Source of the DNA: Leptospira inadai serovar Lyme str. 10
GTDB lineage: Bacteria; Spirochaetota; Leptospiria; Leptospirales; Leptospiraceae
DNA length: 64,000 nt
Assembly: GCF_000243675.2 (NCBI RefSeq)
Contig: NZ_AHMM02000017.1
Span: 496,001-560,000 of the forward strand
Reading direction: 5' to 3'
The notes beneath the pieces are model-generated. The model was not told the DNA's origin and did not search any database. It saw only the letters and a list, made by a program, of their open reading frames with translations. Every line of letters begins with the position of its first letter. The first letter of the stretch is position 1. Position numbers and translations under genes: made by a program. This document shows positions 26,117 to 35,064 of this stretch, piece after piece.

Positions 26117-27061
26117 TTGAAATGGAAGAAAGTCCGCTTAAACCGCAAAAGACGATTCAAGGATAGAATCGGGACGATAGTGGCCGAAGGCATTCCGATG
26201 CTGGCCACAATGACGATCGTCTCGATCATTCTTATCATGCTCGGAAATTTCGTATTTCGGGGAATCCTAAACGTTTCGTGGGAATTCTTAAGCGCCGTTC
26301 CTAAAAACAATAACCTGGAAGGCGGAATCTTTCCCGCAATTTACGGAACCGTATATCTCGTTTTTATTATGATATTATTCAGTATCCCGATCGGTACGAT
26401 GACCGGAATTTTTTTGGCGGAATACACTGCGCGAAATTCTTGGTTCACTTCTACGGTTCGTTTTGCGATCAATACGTTGGCTGGAGTTCCCTCCATCGTA
26501 TTCGGGTTATTCGGAGTCGGTTTTTTCATTCAATTTGTAGGTAAAGGAGTCGATTCCATCGCAGGGAATCCTTCTCCGGTCTGGGGCAAGCCTGCAATCA
26601 TCTGGGCCGCCGCTACCTTAGCCGTTCTTACGCTACCGGTAGTGATCATATCGGTGGAAGAAACGATGCGTAGCATCCCGAGGGAAATGCGCGAAGCGAG
26701 TCTGGCTTTGGGTGCCACGAAATGGCAAACGATTTGGAAATTAGTACTTCCGAATTCGCTTACAGGAATTCTAACCGGAGCGATTCTTGCTATCGGGCGC
26801 GGGGCTGGAGAAGTCGCTCCAATTCTCTTTGTAGGGGTCGTATATTCGCTTCCGGATCTTCCCACAAAATTAACCGACCAGTTCATGCAATTAGGATATC
26901 ATTTATTCGTATTGGCGACCCAATCGCCCGATGTGGATAAGGCCCTTCCTAAACAATACGCGACGACTTTAGTTTTATTAATGCTCACGTTCGGAATGAG
27001 TTTCTTCGCGACGTATTTTCGCTATCGGATTCGAAAAGGGAAACACAAAGCAAGTACATAA
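26117..27061 (+). CDS. pstA: Phosphate ABC transporter permease PstA
   Basis: A 314-residue permease partner of PstC. Seen: an N-terminal membrane segment, GTVYLVFIMILFSIPIG, GVPSIVFGLFGVGFF, and the EAA loop MREASLALGATKWQTIWKLV followed by LPNSLTGILTGAILAIGRGAGE, diagnostic of PstA. The start is TTG 26117 (reads MKWKKVRLNR); the ATG at 26122 is out of frame, and no strong ribosome site is visible, so an internal Met start cannot be excluded. It is co-directional with pstC and pstB. Confidence 0.93.
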   Translation: MKWKKVRLNRKRRFKDRIGTIVAEGIPMLATMTIVSIILIMLGNFVFRGILNVSWEFLSAVPKNNNLEGGIFPAIYGTVYLVFIMILFSIPIGTMTGIFLAEYTARNSWFTSTVRFAINTLAGVPSIVFGLFGVGFFIQFVGKGVDSIAGNPSPVWGKPAIIWAAATLAVLTLPVVIISVEETMRSIPREMREASLALGATKWQTIWKLVLPNSLTGILTGAILAIGRGAGEVAPILFVGVVYSLPDLPTKLTDQFMQLGYHLFVLATQSPDVDKALPKQYATTLVLLMLTFGMSFFATYFRYRIRKGKHKAST

Positions 27062-27104
27062 TAAATTCGTTTAACAATAGAATCATGCGAGGAGAAATTC
27101 GCAG

Positions 27105-27872
27105 GTGAAAGACAGCCACAAGGTAAAAATCAAATCTCGCCATTTCAACTTTTTCTACGGAGAAAGCCAAGCCCTGCACGATATCTCCTTGGACATTCAT
27201 GTAAAGAAAGTCACGGCTTTTATCGGCCCGTCCGGATGCGGGAAGTCCACTTTCCTCAGATCCATCAACCGAATGAACGACGTAATAGACGGAACTCATA
27301 CGGAGGGAAAACTCGAGATCGACGGAATCAACGTCTATGATCCGTTGATGAACGTAGTCGAGTTAAGAAAACGGGTCGGCATGGTGTTCCAGAAGTCTTT
27401 TCCGTTTCCCAAATCCATTTATGAAAATATCGCATTCGGTCTGAAACTGAATTATAAAATTCCGAAGAGCGAAATGGATCAGATCGTAGAGGAAAGCCTA
27501 CGCAAAGCGGCGCTCTGGAAGGAAGTCAAAGATCGGTTAGACGACAGCGCCCTGGGACTTTCCGGAGGGCAGCAGCAGAGACTTTGCATAGCAAGAGCGA
27601 TCGCGATGAACCCTGAGGTCATTCTCATGGATGAACCTTGCTCCGCCTTAGATCCCATTTCGACCAAAAAGGTGGAGGAGTTTATCAATGAATTTAAGGA
27701 CTCGTATACGATCGTAATCGTTACGCATAATATGCAACAAGCGGCCCGTATCAGCGATTATACGGGTCTCTTCTATATGGGAAAATTGCTGGAGTTCGAT
27801 ACTACTAAAAAAATCTTCAATGATCCGTCCAAAAAGGAAACCGAAGATTATATTTCCGGCAAATTCGGTTAG
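27105..27872 (+). CDS. pstB: Phosphate ABC transporter ATP-binding protein PstB
   Basis: A 255-residue ABC ATPase that powers PstCA. Walker A is [10 protein letters not shown] (about residues 41-50) with the PstB-specific LRSINRMND following; the Q-loop is [20 protein letters not shown]; the signature is [16 protein letters not shown]; Walker B is [13 protein letters not shown]; and the H-loop is VTHNM. The GTG start is backed by CGAGGAG at about 27089. No phoU gene follows, which is unusual for a pst operon, and no phoBR pair is present in the window. Confidence 0.96.
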   Translation: MKDSHKVKIKSRHFNFFYGESQALHDISLDIHVKKVTAFIGPSGCGKSTFLRSINRMNDVIDGTHTEGKLEIDGINVYDPLMNVVELRKRVGMVFQKSFPFPKSIYENIAFGLKLNYKIPKSEMDQIVEESLRKAALWKEVKDRLDDSALGLSGGQQQRLCIARAIAMNPEVILMDEPCSALDPISTKKVEEFINEFKDSYTIVIVTHNMQQAARISDYTGLFYMGKLLEFDTTKKIFNDPSKKETEDYISGKFG

Positions 27873-27979
27873 TCGATATTCTTACTATTTATCATTTTCG
27901 AGGCTAAATTCGATCCGAAAAATAGCTTTTCAAGCCTAGTCCTGTAACCTATAAAAAGGCCAGGACGAAACTTGTTGTG

Positions 27980-28525
27980 ATGCGTGTAAAATCTTCAAAT
28001 CTAGTAGAATCTCTTTCCGCAGTTCTTCTGCAACTTGCCGACGTTATAGCGAAAGTTTCGACCGACCAGTATTCTCTCGCTCTTCCTGTTCTGTGCGGCT
28101 CTTCGGTCGGAAAACACGTCAGGCATTCCCTCGAATTTGTCGAGGCTCTCTTAAAAGGGAGAGAAACGGAAATCGTTTCGTACGATCGTCGAGAGCGAAA
28201 CCTTTTGTACGAAAAATCGCCAATCGCTGCGTCGGAGAGACTTGTCGAATTGGCATCGACTTTATGCGCTCGGACTTGGTCGGGGCCGATGCGGCTTTCC
28301 TATACTGCCAATCCCTATTCGGGAGAAGAAGGTAGAACCGAATCATTTTGGGAACGGGAGCTTTTATACGTGCAGGAGCATACGATTCATCACGATGCTA
28401 TGATAAGAATCGCATTGGAACATCTAGGCACTAAGGATGTTCCGAATAGTTTCGGCTTCGCATTTTCCACGATACAATTCGAAAGGTCGAAGCCGATTCT
28501 TTCGGATTGGGATCCAGTTATATAA
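27980..28525 (+). CDS. DinB/YfiT-like putative metalloprotein
   Basis: A 181-residue helical protein with the three-His arrangement of the DinB/YfiT superfamily: a His in HVRHSLEF (about residues 53-60) and the pair in EHTIHHDAMIRI (about 136-147). These proteins form four-helix bundles that bind Zn or Ni; several are thiol-S-transferases or detoxifying enzymes, but many are uncharacterised. A GTG three bases upstream is also in frame; ATG 27980 is preferred. The next gene, an ATP-grasp enzyme, begins 7 bp later, so they are probably one unit. The function is not known. Confidence 0.65.
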   Translation: MRVKSSNLVESLSAVLLQLADVIAKVSTDQYSLALPVLCGSSVGKHVRHSLEFVEALLKGRETEIVSYDRRERNLLYEKSPIAASERLVELASTLCARTWSGPMRLSYTANPYSGEEGRTESFWERELLYVQEHTIHHDAMIRIALEHLGTKDVPNSFGFAFSTIQFERSKPILSDWDPVI

Positions 28526-28532
28526 AATTCGG

Positions 28533-29609
28533 ATGAATTCGGATCCTTGCGAAGAAGAACTATTAAAGCTTTCGAATGCGATGGAATTTTGGCCGACTTG
28601 GAGGTTGTATCTTCCGTTAATTCCGTGGATCGCTCTACTGAGCTTCCGCTCGATTCGATTGGGTTCCCTTACCTCTTTAGGATTCGGAACGATCGCGGCC
28701 GCAAATCCGGGAATACCGTTAGGCGGATTGGTCGGCGAATCCAAGTTCGAGATACTCCGCCGGCTTAAGCAGGATTACGTTTTAAAAAATTTTCTGGTCG
28801 ATATTCCGTTCCGCACTTCGGAAAACATTCTCGCTCAAATGAAGAAGATCGGTTTGGATTTTCCGATCATAATTAAACCCGACGCAGGCCAAAGAGGCCA
28901 GGGAGTACGACTTGCGACTAGAAGCGAGGAGCTCCCAGCCATTTTATCCGAATCTAATGTTCCGTTACTCGTTCAAGAATTTCATCCGGGGCCTAACGAA
29001 GCCGGCATTTTTTATTACCGTCTCCCTTCGGAGCCGTCGGGAAAGATATTTTCCATTACTAGAAAAGCCTTTCCTCGAGTCACGGGCGATGGTCGTTCTA
29101 CGTTGGAAGATCTTATACGAATGCATCCCAGGTTTCGTATTCAGGCCAAAGTTTTCCGAGAAAGATTTCCGCACCGCTGGGCAGAAGCCTTGCCGAAAGG
29201 ATACAGTTTGAAACTTGCGGAGGCAGGCAATCATTGTCAGGGAGCCTTATTCCTAGACGGAAAGAATTGGATCACCCCTCAATTGGAAAAATCCATAGAA
29301 GATGCGACTCGACCGTTTACCGGTTTTTACTTCGGTCGATATGACGTTCGCTTTTCGTCCGTGGAAGAATTAAAATCCGGAAAAGGATTTAAAATCATCG
29401 AGTTGAACGGAGTAACTTCCGAATCTACCAATCTGTACGATCCGCGATTTTCCATGGGAGATAGGTATGCGATTCTATTTAAACAATGGCAACTGCTATT
29501 CAAAATCGGAAGAGAGTCCGGGGGGAAGAAAGCGGGCCTGTTCCCTATTTTAAGGGCGATATGGGATTTTTATAAAGGAGATAGAAAAGTCTCCGACCTT
29601 TCTAATTAA
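28533..29609 (+). CDS. ATP-grasp domain carboxylate-amine ligase-like protein
   Basis: A 358-residue protein. The central part shows ATP-grasp features: IIIKPDAGQRGQGVRLATR (glycine-rich nucleotide loop with the ATP-binding Lys, about residues 113-131), LLVQEFHPGPNEAGIFYYR (about 149-167), and near the end FYFGRYDVRF...IIELNGVTSEST with the Mg-binding Glu and Asn. ATP-grasp enzymes join a carboxylate to an amine or thiol via an acyl phosphate. A hydrophobic N-terminal segment (WRLYLPLIPWIALL) suggests membrane association. The frame opens at 28437, but that part overlaps the DinB-like gene, so ATG 28533 is used. The substrate is unknown. Confidence 0.7.
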   Translation: MNSDPCEEELLKLSNAMEFWPTWRLYLPLIPWIALLSFRSIRLGSLTSLGFGTIAAANPGIPLGGLVGESKFEILRRLKQDYVLKNFLVDIPFRTSENILAQMKKIGLDFPIIIKPDAGQRGQGVRLATRSEELPAILSESNVPLLVQEFHPGPNEAGIFYYRLPSEPSGKIFSITRKAFPRVTGDGRSTLEDLIRMHPRFRIQAKVFRERFPHRWAEALPKGYSLKLAEAGNHCQGALFLDGKNWITPQLEKSIEDATRPFTGFYFGRYDVRFSSVEELKSGKGFKIIELNGVTSESTNLYDPRFSMGDRYAILFKQWQLLFKIGRESGGKKAGLFPILRAIWDFYKGDRKVSDLSN

Positions 29610-29698
29610 GGAAGGAAAGAATAAAAAATTGCTTTCTTCGATTTGCCTTAATGCGAATGTAAAAATCTTTTTCTCGATCTGTTCCGGAGGTTGAAGCT

Positions 29699-31003
29699 TT
29701 GAAACGCGGGTTCTTAAACTTAATTTTCTTTCTCGTCGGAGATCCTAAAAAAAATTCTCTCGAACATAGATTGTTCAACTCCGTAGCTTTGGTTAACGGG
29801 GTTCTCAATATAGTAGGCTCGATTTTTCTTCCGGAACATGAATATTATCTTCGCATATTAATCTTAAATTTAATATCCGGAGCGGCTTTGCTCCTAATGT
29901 ATTATCTTTCGCGCGTGAAGAGTATTTACTATGCCTTATATTGGCCGTTTAATCTTACGATTCTAGTCTACCTTTCGTCCGTTTGGTTTCTAAACGGCGG
30001 TTCGCAAGGCGGAAATCACTATTATTTCATACCCGCCCTCGTGATCGCGACCATTCTACTTAGGGATCATAATGTATTCTTAGTCTACGGACTGTATGCA
30101 TTGTTCACTATGGCCTTGTACGGAATAGAATACTTTCATCCCAATTTCATAGTGGAAGCCGAATCCAGGGAGATTAGATACTCCGACTTGGCGGGAAATT
30201 ATCTTTTCGTCCAAATACTTACAGGAATATTGATATTCATCTTGGCAAGAAATCTGAACGTCGAGCGGGCCAAGTCGGATAATTTGCTTCGCAACATTCT
30301 TCCTGAAACGATCGCGGACGAACTAAAGAGAACCGATAAAGTCCTTCCGGTACGCTACGAAAACGTATCCGTACTTTTTACGGATATGGCCGGATTTACC
30401 CAGATAGCGGAGACTATGACTCCGGAAGAACTGCTTGGAGAGTTGGATTCATTCTTCAAATATTTCGATCGAATCTCTAAACGTTACGGTTTAGAAAAAA
30501 TTAAAACTATCGGCGATTCCTATATGGCTGCAGGAGGTTTACCGGTTCCGAATTTTACTCATCCGGTTGACGCGGTACTTTGCGGACTCGAATTTCAAGT
30601 GTTTATGAAACAGCAGAAAATAGAAAAAGACAAGGAGGGCATGCCTAGTTGGTCGTTACGATTGGGAATTCACACCGGAAGCGTAGTCGCCGGCGTGATC
30701 GGAACGGAAAAATTCGCCTATGATATTTGGGGGGACACGGTAAATACCGCGAGTCGAATGGAAAGTTCGGGATTACCGGGAGAAGTTAATATCTCGAAAG
30801 AAACATACGATCGAGTAAAGGACTTCTTCGATTGCGAACCGAGAGGATTGGTAAAGGCAAAAAACAAAGGAGAGATTGAAATGTACTTAGTGAAGGGAAT
30901 CAAGACGGATCTTCTGGATCAGGGAACCATCGATGCTCCGAGTCATGCTTTCTGGCGTCTCTATTCGGAATTGGAAGGAAAGGAAAAAAACAAGGTCAGT
31001 TGA
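29699..31003 (+). CDS. Membrane class III adenylate cyclase
   Basis: A 434-residue protein. An N-terminal membrane domain of about six segments (residues about 20-195) is followed by a class III nucleotide cyclase domain (about 215-400). Seen: VLFTDMAGFTQIA with the first metal Asp, the second Asp in EKIKTIGDSYMAAGG together with the adenine-selecting Lys, and AYDIWGDTVNTASRMES with the Asp and the transition-state Asn/Arg. Lys plus Asp at the specificity positions predicts ATP over GTP. Output is cAMP. The TTG start 29699 is supported by GGAGG at about 29685-29689. The stop overlaps the convergent hypothetical gene by 8 bp. Many such paralogues are known in leptospires. Confidence 0.92.
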   Translation: MKRGFLNLIFFLVGDPKKNSLEHRLFNSVALVNGVLNIVGSIFLPEHEYYLRILILNLISGAALLLMYYLSRVKSIYYALYWPFNLTILVYLSSVWFLNGGSQGGNHYYFIPALVIATILLRDHNVFLVYGLYALFTMALYGIEYFHPNFIVEAESREIRYSDLAGNYLFVQILTGILIFILARNLNVERAKSDNLLRNILPETIADELKRTDKVLPVRYENVSVLFTDMAGFTQIAETMTPEELLGELDSFFKYFDRISKRYGLEKIKTIGDSYMAAGGLPVPNFTHPVDAVLCGLEFQVFMKQQKIEKDKEGMPSWSLRLGIHTGSVVAGVIGTEKFAYDIWGDTVNTASRMESSGLPGEVNISKETYDRVKDFFDCEPRGLVKAKNKGEIEMYLVKGIKTDLLDQGTIDAPSHAFWRLYSELEGKEKNKVS

Positions 31004-31658
31004 AGTGATCCCATCCTCCGAGCAAGGAGGAAGAGTCGACCTTCGCATCGTAAGGAATCTCCTCCTCGTAACCCGGGTTTCTTTCTTTGTACTCGTTTCT
31101 CTCGTTGATTTGATTCGTAAAGCGTTCTTCGGCGCTAGGGGAAACCGATTGAGGCGGAAATCGATCCGGATTGTCCTCGATGTAACGAAGATAAGAACCT
31201 AGAATCTGTAAGAGGAGGTCCAACTCGGAGGAAAAAAATCCATAGATATTACCTAAGGCCATATTTCCGCTGCGATACGAGAATACGGATGCGAGAGAAA
31301 ATAGTTTTTTGGGTGCGAGAATCTCCAAGCTTCTCCACGCGTTTGCATCTCTGGTTGCTAAGGAAAATGAGAGGAACTCTGCGTTGATTTTAGAAATTGT
31401 TACTATAGGCGCATTTTGACCGATATACGGTTGATGAGAACGGACGATGCCGTCGATTTCGGCCGGATCATCCAAAATGAAGGACATACAATCTTGAGAA
31501 TAAACGTCATCCAATCTTCTTGCGACGAGGCCTGCGAGATATACACAAATCTCGCCGCCCGGTTTCGGAGACAATGGGCTCAAAAAATTTTCCAGCAACA
31601 AAACGTGGCTCTCGAAGGTTCCTTTCCAAGAACCTTTAGGAAGTTTCGACAGGTCCAT
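30996..31658 (-). CDS. Conserved-looking hypothetical protein
   Basis: A 220-residue soluble protein with no signal peptide and no motif I recognise. It has an alpha/beta core (VYLAGLVARRLDDVY, IVTISKINAEFLSFSLATR, FSLASVFSYRSGNMALGNIY) and an acidic, disordered-looking tail (about 180-220). The frame opens at 31694, but ATG 31658 is chosen because GGGAGG lies 8 bp before it. It converges on the adenylate cyclase with an 8-bp overlap and is divergent from the lipoprotein hydrolase. Codon texture matches its neighbours, so it is likely a real gene. Confidence 0.65.
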   Translation of the reverse strand: MDLSKLPKGSWKGTFESHVLLLENFLSPLSPKPGGEICVYLAGLVARRLDDVYSQDCMSFILDDPAEIDGIVRSHQPYIGQNAPIVTISKINAEFLSFSLATRDANAWRSLEILAPKKLFSLASVFSYRSGNMALGNIYGFFSSELDLLLQILGSYLRYIEDNPDRFPPQSVSPSAEERFTNQINERNEYKERNPGYEEEIPYDAKVDSSSLLGGWDHFN

Positions 31659-31729
31659 ACGATCCTCCCAGCTCCTTTCTATAAGAACGATCATTTCCGT
31701 AAAAAGTTAAGTAAATTTCGATTTTTTTT

Positions 31730-32611
31730 ATGAAGCTATATAGATCCTTCACTCTAGTTCTGATTCTTTTTTCGTTGGAAAGCTGTACATCCTTTAAGGA
31801 ATGGAGGATGACCGAAGAAGAAGCCTTCGAAGATTTTTCCCGATCCGGGATTTCGTATCGGGATATCGCCTCGCAAGATCAAGACCGAGATACGATCCAT
31901 TCGGTGACGGTCGGATGTCACGACAATTCTCCCAGAGATATTCTAGTCTTCGTGCACGGTTCCCCGGGAAATTGGATCCATTATTGGAGCTATTTAAAAG
32001 ATTCGGAATTGCTTCAGCGATATTGTATGATAAGCATTGACCGCCCCGGGTTTGGAAGATCGGGAAAGCCGTTACCGGATATTAATCTTCAGGCTAAACG
32101 AATTATAGATTCCTTGTCTTTACTTCGAATTCCTCATCCGAAAAAAAAATATATATTAGTCGGACATTCTTACGGCGGTCCTGTCGCGGCGAGAATTGCG
32201 TCGCTGGAAGAAAAAAAGATCACTCATCTGGTATTATTGGCTGCCGCCCTCGATCCGGAAAAAGAGGAATTAAAATGGTACAATCGGCTCGCGGATACGA
32301 AGATTGCCCGCTTACTACTTCCCTCCCCTTGGATCGTAAGTAATGAAGAAATGATCCCGATGAAAGATCAGCTAAAGGAAATCGAAGCCGATTGGAAAAC
32401 GATTCGATCAGCTACTTATATCGTGCAAGGAGGAAAGGACACGTTGGTCGATCCCGAAAATCTTGAATTCGTTCGACGCCTATTTCCCAAAGGATCCGTT
32501 AAGGAAGAAATTTTTTTACCGGACGGGGATCACTTTTTACCCTGGAACAATTTTCCGCTTATAAAACGGATCTTATTGGATATCGCTCGGGAGCAGAGGA
32601 CTGAGGACTGA
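31730..32611 (+). CDS. Lipoprotein alpha/beta hydrolase
   Basis: A 293-residue envelope hydrolase. The signal ends in a lipobox, ILFSLESC (Cys19). The alpha/beta fold shows FVHGSPGN (oxyanion loop, about residue 74), IDRPGFGRSG, the nucleophile elbow VGHSYGGPVA (Ser at about 147), the acid in VQGGKDTLVD and the catalytic His in DGDHFLPW. Natural substrates are probably esters or small amides; none can be named. The stop codon and last residues (REQRTED) are encoded by the left end of an inserted repeat copy (from 32591), so the original C-terminus has been replaced, although the catalytic His is retained. Confidence 0.85.
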   Translation: MKLYRSFTLVLILFSLESCTSFKEWRMTEEEAFEDFSRSGISYRDIASQDQDRDTIHSVTVGCHDNSPRDILVFVHGSPGNWIHYWSYLKDSELLQRYCMISIDRPGFGRSGKPLPDINLQAKRIIDSLSLLRIPHPKKKYILVGHSYGGPVAARIASLEEKKITHLVLLAAALDPEKEELKWYNRLADTKIARLLLPSPWIVSNEEMIPMKDQLKEIEADWKTIRSATYIVQGGKDTLVDPENLEFVRRLFPKGSVKEEIFLPDGDHFLPWNNFPLIKRILLDIAREQRTED

Positions 32612-32803
32612 GGACTGAGGACTGAGGACTGAGGACTGAACATTATTCCTATTCCTCTGACAAGAATTTTTTTAAATGAATTATGTTGGAGCTCCCACGT
32701 TATAGAGAAAGATTCTTATGTTAACAGTAGATTTTTCCGATATCTAGCAGCTACTGTCTTCAGTCCTCTGGCCTCTGTCTTCTGGACGAACAAAGCAAAC
32801 GCG
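32591..32803. repeat. Divergent copy of the ~165-bp element with heptamer expansion
   Basis: It begins with six exact copies of AGGACTG (32597-32638), then GAACATT, an atypical AT-rich middle, AGAGAAAGATTCTTATGTTA, a shortened CTAGCAGCTACTGTC core, and the right end CTTCAGTCCTCTG followed by a partial GAACAAAGCAAACGCGTCT. The order of right-end pieces is rearranged compared with other copies. The hydrolase stop codon lies inside the heptamers, and a metN fragment abuts the right edge. Confidence 0.8.
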
Positions 32804-32806
32804 TCT

Positions 32807-32965
32807 ACCCAGGAAATGGATGTGGTGCGCGACGTTTGCGATACGGTCTCGGTTCTGGAACAGGGAAAAGTCGTGGAAAGCGGTTCCTGTTATTCCCTTT
32901 TTGCGGATCGTTTAAATCAGGCCACAAGAAGATCTAGCAACAACGTTTTATCGACGCCGATCATT
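32807..32965 (+). pseudogene. metN: Fragment of a methionine ABC transporter ATPase (metN)
   Basis: The + strand reads TQEMDVVRDVCDTVSVLEQG, then KVVESGSCYSLFAD...NNVLSTP. This matches the region just after the Walker B/H-loop of MetN-type ATPases (E. coli-like THEMDVVKRICD..VAVIEQG). There is no Walker A, no signature and no other part of the gene nearby, so about 50 codons survive. The upstream edge is the right end of a repeat copy and the downstream edge is the recQ 3' end. It is a deletion or rearrangement scar, not a functional gene. Confidence 0.75.
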
Positions 32966-32977
32966 GACGCCATCATC

Positions 32978-34411
32978 CTAATTTTTACAGATATCGCAAT
33001 TATTACATTCGGGAAGATTCGCACCAAAATACTCGTAGACGAATTCCCTTCTGCATCTATCCGATTTCAAATATTGAAGCATTTGATAAAGACGATTTAG
33101 GCCCGCCTTCTTCCGTTCCTCCCTCAACTCTCTTGAAAGAAGTTCCTCCGGTAGCTCACTTTCAATTCGAAGAGAATTTCTTTCTAATTCTCCGGAAGTT
33201 ACTCCGTGTCGTTCGAATAGGTTTAAGACGGTCTGCAGTCGATGATCGCCTCGATTTTTATGCACTAATTTTGCTTGGAGTTCTTCATAGCTAATGGAAG
33301 AGAGTCTGTCCCCAAGTCGGCACATGGTTTGGAAAGTTCTAAGAATAAAGGATTCGTCCGGATTCTGCCATTCTATAAAATCCATCAGCACCGCAAGATC
33401 GTCCTGATTATAGAAAAGGTGGCAATCGGACGATTTACCGTCGCGGCCCGCCCTGCCTATTTCCTGATAATACGCCTCCAGTGATGACGGAAGTTCCGCA
33501 TGTACGATCGTTCGAATATCCGGCTTATCTACTCCCATCCCGAACGCATTCGTGGCCAAAAGTAGACGATCTTCCGACTTTAAAAATTGATTCTGGATTT
33601 TCCTTCGTTGTTCTGACGGTAGTTGTCCATGATAAACCTTATATTCGATTTTTTTTAAGTCCAGCTTCTCTGCGAATTTCTCCAAATTCTTAATAAGATT
33701 AAAATATACGATGGTATTACCGCTCTTCTCCTGCAATAAGGACAGAATCGCTTCGCTTTTGGAAGGTTCGTCCAAGAACGTTTTAACGTCCAAAAATAAA
33801 TTCGGCCTGCATATTCCTTCGTTATAAATTTTAATTTCGGATTCGGATAATCCGATCTGCCGAATAATATCCGATTGAATTTCCCTGGTCGCCGTCGCGG
33901 TGAGAGCGATCGTGACAGGATTACGTAATACGTTTCTAAACTCGGCGATTTTAGTATAGTCCGGACGGAAATCATGTCCCCATTGACTGACGCAATGTGC
34001 CTCGTCGATGGCCAACAAGGAAATTTTTCTCGCCCGCAGCGAATTGATAAATTCCAATTTTCGAAACCGTTCAGGCGAAACGTAAAGAATCTTGTATAAT
34101 CCTTTCTTTATATTTTCGTAACGCTGAATTCTCTCAGGCTTGGATAAGGAAGAATTGACGAATTCCGCGTCGATCCCGAGTTGCTTTAGTTTTCCCGTTT
34201 GATCCTGCATGAGAGCAATCAGAGGGGAGATTACGATCGCTAATCCGTCCAAAGCCATCGCAGGCATTTGATAGCAGATCGACTTTCCCATTCCTGTAGG
34301 CATCACGACCAGACAATGTTTGCCGGATAAGATATCTTGTATGATTTTCTCTTGCGTAGAACGAAACTGGGAGATCCCGAACAATTGCTTCAGGGCGGAA
34401 ATAGAGGGCAT
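32978..34411 (-). CDS. recQ: RecQ-type ATP-dependent DNA helicase (short form, no HRDC)
   Basis: A 477-residue superfamily 2 helicase with 3'-5' polarity. Motifs: FRSTQEKIIQDIL (motif 0), VMPTGMGKSICYQMPA (Walker A), SPLIALMQDQ, DEAHCVSQWGHDFRPDY (Walker B and aromatic loop), ALTATAT, VYHGQLPSEQR, ATNAFGMGVDKPDIR and QEIGRAGRDG. The zinc-binding Cys set is present at the end (CRREFVYEYFG, CNNCDIC). The HRDC domain found in E. coli RecQ (609 residues) is absent, so this is the short class. Start ATG 34411 gives MPSISALKQLFG. It acts in recombination and fork repair. It converges on the metN scar. Confidence 0.95.
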   Translation of the reverse strand: MPSISALKQLFGISQFRSTQEKIIQDILSGKHCLVVMPTGMGKSICYQMPAMALDGLAIVISPLIALMQDQTGKLKQLGIDAEFVNSSLSKPERIQRYENIKKGLYKILYVSPERFRKLEFINSLRARKISLLAIDEAHCVSQWGHDFRPDYTKIAEFRNVLRNPVTIALTATATREIQSDIIRQIGLSESEIKIYNEGICRPNLFLDVKTFLDEPSKSEAILSLLQEKSGNTIVYFNLIKNLEKFAEKLDLKKIEYKVYHGQLPSEQRRKIQNQFLKSEDRLLLATNAFGMGVDKPDIRTIVHAELPSSLEAYYQEIGRAGRDGKSSDCHLFYNQDDLAVLMDFIEWQNPDESFILRTFQTMCRLGDRLSSISYEELQAKLVHKNRGDHRLQTVLNLFERHGVTSGELERNSLRIESELPEELLSRELREERKKAGLNRLYQMLQYLKSDRCRREFVYEYFGANLPECNNCDICKN

Positions 34412-35064
34412 TAGAGTTACGATATCCCAAGCCTCGGATTCGACAAGCCTTTGCCGTTTCTCCTTCGATCGGGTTTTGAATGGAGAATGCTCTTAGCATA
34501 TCCTGTTATGTGGCTCACAGCCGACCGGAGTCAATTCAGCCGATTTTCCCCACCTTTTGCTAACAAAAAGCCGGATACGATCGTGAAATGAAAAGAACTG
34601 GAGTATTCCGCCGGCGGCAAAACTGGAACCGGACATTCCGGAATCGATTATTTGTAACTTTGGATATCGCTTCGAAGAAATCAATCTTATTCGTTATATT
34701 AGATAGATTCCGATTAACTATAAGAATTTCTAATTTTAATTCGATTCGCTTTATAAAAATGAATTAGATATTAAGTGATTGATCGCAGGATGAAAAAATC
34801 GGAAAAAGAAAAAAAGAAACCGGTCTTTCCTGCTAATTCGCATAAATGCTAATTCTTCCTGTTGGACTTCCCGATTTGAAGTTCTTATCGAATTCGAAAC
34901 TCTTCGGCCGAAATCAACGAGTGAACGAAAGAATGAAATTTAAGCGAGATCGAGTTCTTGTCTTAGAATTATGAAAGTGAAAACGTTATTGCCAGATATG
35001 TAATATAATTGCCGGGTCTTCTCCTCGGTACCGGCTCGACGAAACAGTAAAAGGAAACGAGTGA
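34412..35064. other. Divergent intergenic region without a gene
   Basis: About 650 bp between recQ and the YadG-type ATPase. Open frames here are short and have no family resemblance. The right half is AT-rich and carries the promoter of the ABC operon. A small hairpin (GCCGGATACGATC... and CCGGACATTCCGGAATCG) is visible near 34570-34650. No RNA gene was recognised. Confidence 0.4.
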
